A stretch of DNA of 26,261 nt, from the NCBI GenBank assembly GCA_002422505.1, contig DIVX01000073.1:20186-46446 (forward strand). The letters run 5' to 3'. The notes under the pieces were generated by a model. It was not told where the DNA came from. It did not search any database and was given only the letters and a program-made list of their open reading frames with translations. The stretch comes from Desulfovibrio sp. UBA6121 (lineage in GTDB: Bacteria; Desulfobacterota; Desulfovibrionia; Desulfovibrionales; Desulfovibrionaceae). Below are positions 5,902-12,535 of the stretch, one piece after another. The stretch's first letter is position 1, and each line of letters starts with the position of its first letter. Made by a program: the position numbers and the translations under genes.

Positions 5902-8034
5902 ATGCCTGCTTCCCGCCCGGCCGCTTCGCGGCCGCCTTTATCCGTTGCGCCCGCTTCAGAAAAGCAAGCCACAACCGGGCAAGCACCGCACGCTGCGGCC
6001 CAGGCCCAAGCGCTGCAAGCAGATATGACGCAGCCCGCGACGACACAGCCCGACATGGCCGGGGCCGAGACGCCGCCCCTGCAGGCCGCCCCCGCCCCTG
6101 CCGAACCCGCGCCCGGCGGCAACGGCGGCGCAGGCGAAAACGGCCACGGCGGCCACGACGCCCACGGCACGGGCCGCACCATGGGCCTGGCCCTGGCGGC
6201 GCTCGGCGTGGTCTACGGCGACATAGGCACCAGCCCGCTCTACGCCGTGAAGGAATGTTTCCACGGCCCCCACGCCATCGCGCTGAGCGCGCCGAACGTC
6301 ATGGGCGTGCTCTCGCTCATCGCCTGGTCGCTCTTCATCGTGGTCAGCCTCAAGTACGTCATGTTCGTCATGCGCGCCGACAACAAAGGCGAGGGCGGCA
6401 TCTTCGCCCTGCTGGCCCTGGTGAAGCCGCTGGTAACGGGCACGGGCAAAAAGAGCCACGCCCTGCTCGTCAGCTCGGCCATTTTCGGCGCGGCGCTGCT
6501 CTACGGCGACGGCATCATCACCCCGGCCATCTCCGTGCTCTCCGCCATGGAGGGCCTGGGCGTGGCCACCCACGCGCTGGACGCCTTCATCGTGCCTGGC
6601 ACCTGCCTGGTGCTGGTGAGCCTGTTTCTGGTGCAAAAGCACGGCACGGCGCGCATCGGGGCCATCTTCGGCCCGGTCATGATCCTCTGGTTTCTGGTCA
6701 TCGCCGGGCTGGGCGTGGGCTCCATCATCCAGCGACCGGAGATTCTGGCCGCCCTGAACCCCATCCACGCGGCGCGCTTTTTTGCCCAGAACCACCTGCA
6801 CGGACTGGTGGTGCTGGGATCGGTGGTGCTGTGCATCACCGGCGGCGAGGCCCTGTATGCCGACATGGGCCACTTCGGCCTGCGGCCCATCCGGCTCTCG
6901 TGGTACGCCATGGTGCTGCCGGGCCTGCTGCTCAATTACTTCGGCCAGGGCGCGCTGCTGCTGGCCCGGCCAGAAATGGCCTTCAACCCCTTCTACGCCC
7001 TGGTGCCCGGCGTGCTGCTCTATCCCATGGTGGTGCTGTCCACCATGGCCACGGTCATCGCCTCCCAGGCCATGATCTCCGGCGTGTTCTCCCTGACGCA
7101 GCAGGCCATGCAGCTTGGCTACTGCCCGCGCATGCGCATTGTGAACACCAGCGCCCAAACCAAGGGGCAAATCTACCTGCCCGGCGTGAACAACGCCATG
7201 ATGCTGGCCTGCATCGCCCTAGTGCTGGCCTTCAAGAGCTCCAGCGGGCTGGCTGCGGCCTACGGCATCGCGGTCACGGCCACCATGGCCATCACCTCTA
7301 TTTTGTTCTTCTACGTGGTGCATACCCTGTGGCGCTGGCCGCTGTGGAAAACCGCCCCGGTCATCGCCCTGTTCCTGATCTTCGACGCCGCCTTCCTGGG
7401 CTCGAACCTGCTGAAAATAGCCGACGGCGGCTGGTTCACCCTCACCGTGGCCGCGCTCATCATGGTCGCCATGGCCACCTGGCGCGACGGCAAGGCCGCC
7501 CTGGGCAGGCAGTTCCAGTCCATGGGCCTGCCCATAGAGCTGTTCCTGAACAGCCTTGTGGCGGGCAAGCCGCCCTTGCGCATTCCCGGCACCGGGGTGT
7601 TCATGTCCGTTTCGGCCACGGGCACGCCCATCACCCTGCTGCACCACTACAAGCACAACATGGTGCTGCACGAGCAGGTGCTGCTGTTGTCCATTTCCAG
7701 CACAGACACGCCCTTTGTGCCCGCCAGCGAACGCCTGAGCGTCACCAGCCTGGGGCACGGCTTCTTCCGCGTCATGGCCCGCTACGGCTACATGCAAACC
7801 CCCAACGTGCCGGAGATTCTGCGCCTCGCCAAGGCCCACGGCCTGGTGGTGCAGCTGGAGCGCGCCAGCTTCTATCTGGGCCGCGAAAGCCTGCTGACCA
7901 CCGGCCCGTCCAAGATGGCCCGCTGGCGCAAGTCGCTCTTCGCCTACATGTCGCGCAACGCCTGGAACGCCACGACCTTCTTCGACATTCCCCCAGGCCG
8001 CGTGGTGGAGCTGGGCACGCGGGTGGAGTTGTAA
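5902..8034 (+). CDS. kup: Kup-family potassium uptake transporter, copy 1
   Basis: A 710-residue member of the KUP/HAK/KT family of K+ symporters in the inner membrane. After a 93-residue N-terminal extension the core begins with the signature GVVYGDIGTSPLY (about 102-114), followed by roughly a dozen hydrophobic segments and a C-terminal cytoplasmic domain that ends in an IPPGRVVELG motif. The extension is Ala/Pro-rich and then Gly/His-rich (GHGGHDAHGTG); typical Kup proteins start only a few residues before the signature. The start is ATG 5902, seven bases after GGAGGA, the same bases that the riboswitch arm can mask. The neighbouring paralogue is very similar, including blocks of identical DNA (for example around 7141-7200 and 9425-9485). 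Potassium as substrate is inferred from the family and the riboswitch. Confidence 0.95.
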   Translation: MPASRPAASRPPLSVAPASEKQATTGQAPHAAAQAQALQADMTQPATTQPDMAGAETPPLQAAPAPAEPAPGGNGGAGENGHGGHDAHGTGRTMGLALAALGVVYGDIGTSPLYAVKECFHGPHAIALSAPNVMGVLSLIAWSLFIVVSLKYVMFVMRADNKGEGGIFALLALVKPLVTGTGKKSHALLVSSAIFGAALLYGDGIITPAISVLSAMEGLGVATHALDAFIVPGTCLVLVSLFLVQKHGTARIGAIFGPVMILWFLVIAGLGVGSIIQRPEILAALNPIHAARFFAQNHLHGLVVLGSVVLCITGGEALYADMGHFGLRPIRLSWYAMVLPGLLLNYFGQGALLLARPEMAFNPFYALVPGVLLYPMVVLSTMATVIASQAMISGVFSLTQQAMQLGYCPRMRIVNTSAQTKGQIYLPGVNNAMMLACIALVLAFKSSSGLAAAYGIAVTATMAITSILFFYVVHTLWRWPLWKTAPVIALFLIFDAAFLGSNLLKIADGGWFTLTVAALIMVAMATWRDGKAALGRQFQSMGLPIELFLNSLVAGKPPLRIPGTGVFMSVSATGTPITLLHHYKHNMVLHEQVLLLSISSTDTPFVPASERLSVTSLGHGFFRVMARYGYMQTPNVPEILRLAKAHGLVVQLERASFYLGRESLLTTGPSKMARWRKSLFAYMSRNAWNATTFFDIPPGRVVELGTRVEL

Positions 8035-8054
8035 AGGCCGCAGGGCGCGCCGCC

Positions 8055-8084
8055 TTGACACGCTCTCCGCCCCCCAGGTAGAAA
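8055..8084 (+). promoter_or_regulatory. Putative promoter of kup copy 2
   Basis: TTGACA (8055-8060), 18 bases, then TAGAAA (8079-8084). It starts 21 bases after the kup copy 1 stop. The distance from TTGACA to the riboswitch TGCCGAAT is 36 bases, identical to copy 1, which suggests that promoter and leader were duplicated together. Confidence 0.6.
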
Positions 8085-8090
8085 GGGGGT

Positions 8091-8267
8091 TGCCGAATGC
8101 CGGGAGCGTTTCCCGGAAGCGGGAATGCCGTTCCCCTGGTGGCGCACCGCCGGACGCCCGGCGCGAGAGCCCCCTTTCGGCCACGTCCGCAAGCGTCGTC
8201 TTGCAGGCGTCAACAAGGGGAGTCCTCCGCCATGCGGGGCCAGCCCGCACGCAGCCGTTCCGGAGGA
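8091..8267 (+). promoter_or_regulatory. Diverged ydaO-like riboswitch leader upstream of kup copy 2
   Basis: Collinear with the leader of copy 1 (offset 2370 bases through the first half): TGCCGAAT at 8091, a hairpin CCGGGA/TCCCGG (8100-8105 with 8111-8116), the CGCCGG/CCGGCG hairpin at 8148-8163, and CAGGCGTCAA near the 3' end. The platform is kept: TCCTCCG (8223-8229) is complementary to CGGAGGA (8261-8267), which holds the Shine-Dalgarno of kup copy 2. The conserved core is not kept. The equivalent of GTCAGCTAACCTCG reads GTCCGCAAGCGTCGTCTTG, GGGGCGCATC reads GGTGGCGCACC, and GTAGGACACC reads GCGAGAGCCCCC. It is a ydaO descendant by homology; ligand binding is uncertain. Confidence 0.7.
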
Positions 8268-8272
8268 AATAC

Positions 8273-10318
8273 ATGCCGCCAGAATCCCCGCCGCCCGGCG
8301 ACGCCCGAACATCCGCCGAAAGCCCCGAGGACAAAACCGCCGGGGCCGCAGCGGGCAAGCCCCTTGACGCGCCCGCGCCCCAGGCCGGACACGACGGCGG
8401 ACACGACGGCGCACACGGCGAGAATGCGCCCGGCGCACACGACGCCCACGGCACGGGCCGCACCATGGGTCTGGCCCTGGCGGCGCTCGGCGTGGTCTAC
8501 GGCGACATAGGCACCAGCCCGCTTTACGCCGTGAAGGAATGCTTCCACGGCCCCCACGCCATTGCGCTCTCCACCGTCAACATCATGGGCGTGCTCTCGC
8601 TCATCCTCTGGTCGCTCATCATCGTGGTCAGCGTGAAATACGTGGTGTTCATGCTCCGGGCCGACAACAAAGGCGAGGGCGGCGTGTTCGCCCTGCTTTC
8701 CCTGCTGAACGCCAAGAACGACACCACCTCCCGCCGGGGCAAGGCGGTCTTCGTGTTCATGGCCATTTTCGGCGCGGCGCTGCTCTACGGCGACGGCATC
8801 ATCACCCCGGCCATCTCCGTGCTCTCCGCCATGGAGGGCCTGGGCGTGGCCACCCACGCGCTGGACCCGTTCATCGTGCCCGGCACCTGCCTGGTGCTGA
8901 TAAGCCTGTTCATGGTGCAGAAGCACGGCACCGACCGCATCGGCAAGGTCTTCGGCCCCATCATGATCCTCTGGTTCCTCACCCTGGCGGGCCTGGGCGT
9001 GGCCTCCATAGCCCGCCAGCCAGAGGTGCTGGCCGCCCTGAACCCATGGTTCGCGGTGCGCTTTTTTGCAGAAAATCACCTGCATGGCATGATCGTGCTC
9101 GGCTCGGTCATCCTGTGCATCACCGGCGGCGAGGCCCTCTACGCCGACATGGGCCACTTCGGCCGCAGGCCCATCAGATTGTCCTGGTGCTGCATGGTCA
9201 TGCCCGCGCTCATGCTCAATTATTTCGGCCAGGGCGCGCTGCTGCTGGCCCAGCCGGACCTGGCCTTCAACCCCTTCTACGGCCTCGTGCCGGAATCGCT
9301 GCTCTACCCCATGGTGGCGCTGTCCACCATGGCCACGGTCATCGCCTCCCAGGCCATGATCTCCGGCGTGTACTCGCTGACGCAGCAGGCGGTGCAGCTG
9401 GGCTTTTGCCCGCGCATACGCATAGTGAACACCAGCGCCCAAACCAAGGGGCAAATCTACCTGCCCGGCGTGAACAACGCCATGATGGTGGCCTGCCTGG
9501 GCCTGGTGCTGGCCTTCAAGAGCTCCAGCGGCCTGGCTGCGGCCTACGGCATCGCCGTCACCATCGACATGACCATTTCCTCGCTGTTCTTCTTCTTTGT
9601 GGCGCGCATGCTTTGGGGCTGGTCGTTGTGGAAGGCCCTGCCCCTGGTGTGCCTGTTCCTGCTCTTCGACCTGAGCTTCCTGGGCTCCAACCTGCTCAAA
9701 ATAGCCGATGGCGGCTGGTTCACCCTCACCGTGGCCGCGCTCATCATGATCGCCATGGCCACCTGGCGCGACGGCAAGGCCGCCCTGGGCAAGCAGTTCC
9801 AGGCCATGGGCCTGCCCATAGACCTGTTCCTGAACAGCCTTGTGGCGGGCAAGCCTCCGGTGCGCATCTCCGGCACGGGGGTGTTCATGTCGGTTTCGCC
9901 CGCAGGCACGCCCATCACCCTGCTGCACCACTACAAGCACAACAAGGTGCTGCACGAACAGGTGCTGCTGTTGTCCATCGGCTCCACCGACACGCCTTTT
10001 GTCTCCGCCAGGCAGCGGCTCACGGTGACCAGCCTGGGGCACGGCTTCTACCGCATCATTGCCCGCTACGGCTTCATGCAAACCCCCAACGTGCCGGAAC
10101 TGCTGCGCCTGGCCAAGGGCCACGGCCTGGTGGTCGATATGCAAAGCGCCAGCTTCTACCTGGGCCGCGAAAGCCTGCTCACCAGCGGGCCCTCGCGCAT
10201 GATGCGCTGGCGCAAGTCGCTCTTCGCCTTCATGTCGCGCAACGCCTGGAACGCCACGACCTTCTTCGGCATTCCGCCGGGACGCGTGGTGGAGCTGGGC
10301 ACCCAGGTGGAGTTGTAG
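8273..10318 (+). CDS. kup: Kup-family potassium uptake transporter, copy 2
   Basis: A 681-residue paralogue of the upstream kup, with the same GVVYGDIGTSPLY signature, membrane core and C-terminal domain. The frame stays open upstream to 8090, but that part is the riboswitch leader; ATG 8273, six bases after CGGAGGA, matches the start of copy 1. The N-terminal extension (about 64 residues) differs from copy 1 in its first 40 residues but ends in a similar His/Gly-rich run (GHDGGHDGAHGENAPGAHDA). Differences concentrate in the N-terminus and in one hydrophobic segment after the conserved KSSSGLAAAYGIAVT, where copy 1 has TATMAITSILFF and copy 2 has TIDMTISSLFFF. Tandem duplication is the simplest origin. 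Copies of different affinity or regulation are possible but not shown. Confidence 0.95.
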   Translation: MPPESPPPGDARTSAESPEDKTAGAAAGKPLDAPAPQAGHDGGHDGAHGENAPGAHDAHGTGRTMGLALAALGVVYGDIGTSPLYAVKECFHGPHAIALSTVNIMGVLSLILWSLIIVVSVKYVVFMLRADNKGEGGVFALLSLLNAKNDTTSRRGKAVFVFMAIFGAALLYGDGIITPAISVLSAMEGLGVATHALDPFIVPGTCLVLISLFMVQKHGTDRIGKVFGPIMILWFLTLAGLGVASIARQPEVLAALNPWFAVRFFAENHLHGMIVLGSVILCITGGEALYADMGHFGRRPIRLSWCCMVMPALMLNYFGQGALLLAQPDLAFNPFYGLVPESLLYPMVALSTMATVIASQAMISGVYSLTQQAVQLGFCPRIRIVNTSAQTKGQIYLPGVNNAMMVACLGLVLAFKSSSGLAAAYGIAVTIDMTISSLFFFFVARMLWGWSLWKALPLVCLFLLFDLSFLGSNLLKIADGGWFTLTVAALIMIAMATWRDGKAALGKQFQAMGLPIDLFLNSLVAGKPPVRISGTGVFMSVSPAGTPITLLHHYKHNKVLHEQVLLLSIGSTDTPFVSARQRLTVTSLGHGFYRIIARYGFMQTPNVPELLRLAKGHGLVVDMQSASFYLGRESLLTSGPSRMMRWRKSLFAFMSRNAWNATTFFGIPPGRVVELGTQVEL

Positions 10319-10444
10319 ACGTGGGCCCGCGCTGCGCCCTTTACCCCGCGCCCCGGACGCGCTATGTGCCCCTGCGGGGACACCTCCCCGGATGAGGCCG
10401 ATGCGTTACCACAACCCCGCCACGCCGCCGCGCCAAGGAGGGTC

Positions 10445-11659
10445 ATGAACCTCCGCCCGGCCACCTTCCTCTCGCCGCTGCCGTTCTTCGCGGCCTTTGT
10501 GGCTGCGCCCTTCGCCATCCTGGCCGGCAAGCTTACCGACCGGGCCGAGGTCTTCTTGCCCTTCGGCCTGGGGGGGCTTTCGCCCTGGCTGGCGCTTTCC
10601 GGCCTGGCCCTGGCCGCCAGCCTGTTCACCGCCGCGCAGCAGCGCGCGCAGCAGGAACGCAAACGCTGGCCTGTGGCCGCCCTGGGGCTGATTCTGGCCC
10701 TGGCCGCCTGGGCGCTTTTCCTGCTGCTGCCGCCCGTTCTGGACGAAGCCCTGGACCTGGCCCCGCTGCTGGCCGAACTGCACCTGCCCGCCCTGGCCCT
10801 CTTCGCCTTGCTATGGGCGGCCAGCTTCGGCGCGCCGGAACGCGGCGCCCTGGCAAGCGCAGGTGCGGCCCTGGGCGCGCTGACCGTGCTCGATTTTCTG
10901 CTCACGGCCATTATGGCCCGCAGCCTGGTGCTGGGCGGGGGCTATCTTTTCGGCGGCGCGCCCGGCACGGCGGACCTGCTGGCCTTTCTGCTCTGCCTGG
11001 CCCTGGCCGCCACCCTGGACGACGAGGCCCGGCCCGGGCAGCCGCGTCTGGCGCGCTGGCTCATTCTGGCCGGGCTCCTGGCCACCTTCTCACGCCCGGG
11101 GCTCATGGCGGGCGGGCTTATGTGCCTGGCCCTGGAGCGCGGCCCCCTGCGCCAGCGCCTGGCCCTGGCCCTGGCCTTTGGCCTAGCCGCCTGGATGACC
11201 CTGGCCCTGCCCCTGCCCAGCATGCCCAGCATGGAAGAAGGCGACGAACTGGGGCTGGGCCTTGGCTGGCACCTGGCCGCCACCATGGAGGCCCTGGCCC
11301 AGGAGCCCTGGGGCTACCTGACGGGGCTGAACCTGGACGTGCCCCTGGCCCTGGCCATGCCCGATTTCCAGGGCCTGCTCTGGGACGACGAGTCCCAGGG
11401 CCTGCCCGTGTCCGTGTTCGACATCCCCTCCTCCGGCCTGCGGCTGCTGGCCGCTTGGGGCGTGGGCGGGCCGCTTGTGGTGCTTGCGGCGGCGGGCTAC
11501 TGCGCCCTGCGCGGCGGCAGGCGCTTCGGCCTGGGGCTGCTTACGGCGTTGATCGTCTGCGCCGCGTTGACGCCGGTGCTGCACACGCCGGCCACCACCG
11601 CCGCCCTGGCCCTGGCCCTGGTGGCGGCGGCAAAACCCCGAGACGCCAAGCCCGCATAG
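10445..11659 (+). CDS. Polytopic membrane protein of unknown function
   Basis: A 404-residue protein made almost entirely of Leu/Ala-rich hydrophobic segments, roughly ten predicted spans by eye, with one longer hydrophilic loop (about 255-335). That loop contains acidic SMEEGDELG and a region around DDESQG. The segment LATFSRPGLMAGGLM faintly resembles the Ser-Arg-Gly motif of O-antigen ligase/polymerase-like (Wzy/WaaL) proteins, which also have one large periplasmic loop, but the match is too weak for a name. AAGGAGG lies three bases before ATG 10445; the frame is open further upstream without a better start. It follows kup copy 2 by 126 bases and precedes the exported lysine-rich protein by 58 bases, so it may belong to the surface-protein group downstream. 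Confidence 0.75.
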   Translation: MNLRPATFLSPLPFFAAFVAAPFAILAGKLTDRAEVFLPFGLGGLSPWLALSGLALAASLFTAAQQRAQQERKRWPVAALGLILALAAWALFLLLPPVLDEALDLAPLLAELHLPALALFALLWAASFGAPERGALASAGAALGALTVLDFLLTAIMARSLVLGGGYLFGGAPGTADLLAFLLCLALAATLDDEARPGQPRLARWLILAGLLATFSRPGLMAGGLMCLALERGPLRQRLALALAFGLAAWMTLALPLPSMPSMEEGDELGLGLGWHLAATMEALAQEPWGYLTGLNLDVPLALAMPDFQGLLWDDESQGLPVSVFDIPSSGLRLLAAWGVGGPLVVLAAAGYCALRGGRRFGLGLLTALIVCAALTPVLHTPATTAALALALVAAAKPRDAKPA

Positions 11660-11717
11660 GGCGCGGCACAAACCATCCTCGCCGGAACCTCCCCGGCGTT
11701 GCAAGCGGAGAGAAGAC

Positions 11718-12362
11718 ATGACGGCACATCACCGGCTCACCGCAGCCTTGCGTCCCCGCGCCCTGGCGCAGCCCCGCACCACCAACCCGGCCCTTAAAGG
11801 GCTTTTGCGCCTGGCGGCCAGCGCCACCCTGGCCTGCGGCCTGCTTTTGGCCCCGGCCCCCTCCCTGGCCGTGAGCGACGACGCCGTGCTGCGCCGCATG
11901 GACGCCGTGCTGGAAGAAAACACGCGCCTGCGCGACGAGGCCTGGAAGGCCCGCAAGCACGGACGCGAGGCCGCCCGCCAGGCCGAAGAGGCCGCCAACG
12001 CCTCGGACGAGCGCCTGGAGCGCACCCGCACCGAGGCCCTGGCCCATGTGGCCGGGGTCAGCCCGGCCCAGGTGGAAACCCTGCGCAAGGACGGCAAGTC
12101 CTGGGGGCAGGCGGCGGGAGAGCTCGGCGTGCACCCCGGCTTCCTGGGCGTGGGCAAGGCCCCGCTGTACCAGTCGCTGCCGCCCAAAAAATCCGCCAAG
12201 GCCATCAAGGGAAAAAGCGCCAAGCAAAGCAAGAGCCAACTCAAGAGCGCCAAGGGGAAAAAGGGCGACGCCAAACTCGCACCGGCGAAAAAAAGCCCCA
12301 AGAAGGCCGCCAAGGCCGCCCCAAAGACAAAGAAAGATAAAAAAGCAAAAAAATCCAAATAG
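11718..12362 (+). CDS. Exported protein with SWGQAAGELGVHP motif and lysine-rich tail
   Basis: A 214-residue protein. A long basic n-region is followed by a hydrophobic stretch and PAPSLAV, so a signal peptide cut near residue 51 is likely. Residues about 55-110 are charged and helical, probably coiled coil (DAVLEENTRLRDEAWKARK). Then comes VSPAQVETLRKDGKSWGQ followed by AAGELGVHPGFLG, a short helical motif that I associate from memory with small exported proteins of Desulfovibrio and relatives; its role is unknown. The last 60 residues are Lys/Ala-rich and histone H1-like (KKSPKKAAKAAPKTKK). The start is ATG 11718 with GGAG eight to eleven bases upstream. It precedes the FecR/RTX gene by 173 bases and is probably linked to it functionally, but I cannot assign a function. 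Confidence 0.75.
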   Translation: MTAHHRLTAALRPRALAQPRTTNPALKGLLRLAASATLACGLLLAPAPSLAVSDDAVLRRMDAVLEENTRLRDEAWKARKHGREAARQAEEAANASDERLERTRTEALAHVAGVSPAQVETLRKDGKSWGQAAGELGVHPGFLGVGKAPLYQSLPPKKSAKAIKGKSAKQSKSQLKSAKGKKGDAKLAPAKKSPKKAAKAAPKTKKDKKAKKSK

Positions 12363-12535
12363 AGAAACCAGCACAAGAGCCCCTGCGCTTTCCTATGGCG
12401 CATTGACGAACGCTTGCCTTCCTGCTACGCGTGCTCGTAGTACGTAGTATCAGGACTGGTGCGTGCAAGGCAGCGGGGTCATAGGCCGCCGCGCCCGCCG
12501 GTCCCGCCCCTCAGGCGACGGGAGGAGAAGCCCCC

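Noticed and set aside
8090..8272. N-terminal extension of kup copy 2 in an open frame starting at 8090
   Set aside because: These bases are the riboswitch-like leader with conserved hairpins; ATG 8273 has the ribosome site and matches the start of copy 1.
5956..10144. Long minus-strand open frames opposite the kup genes, rich in His and Gly
   Set aside because: They reflect third-position GC bias opposite real coding sequence; no ribosome sites or family motifs.
12403..12431. TTGACG with TACGCG 17 bases on, before the RTX gene, plus short repeats of CGTAG
   Set aside because: The -10 match is poor and the repeats are only five bases; not enough to call a promoter or a structured leader.
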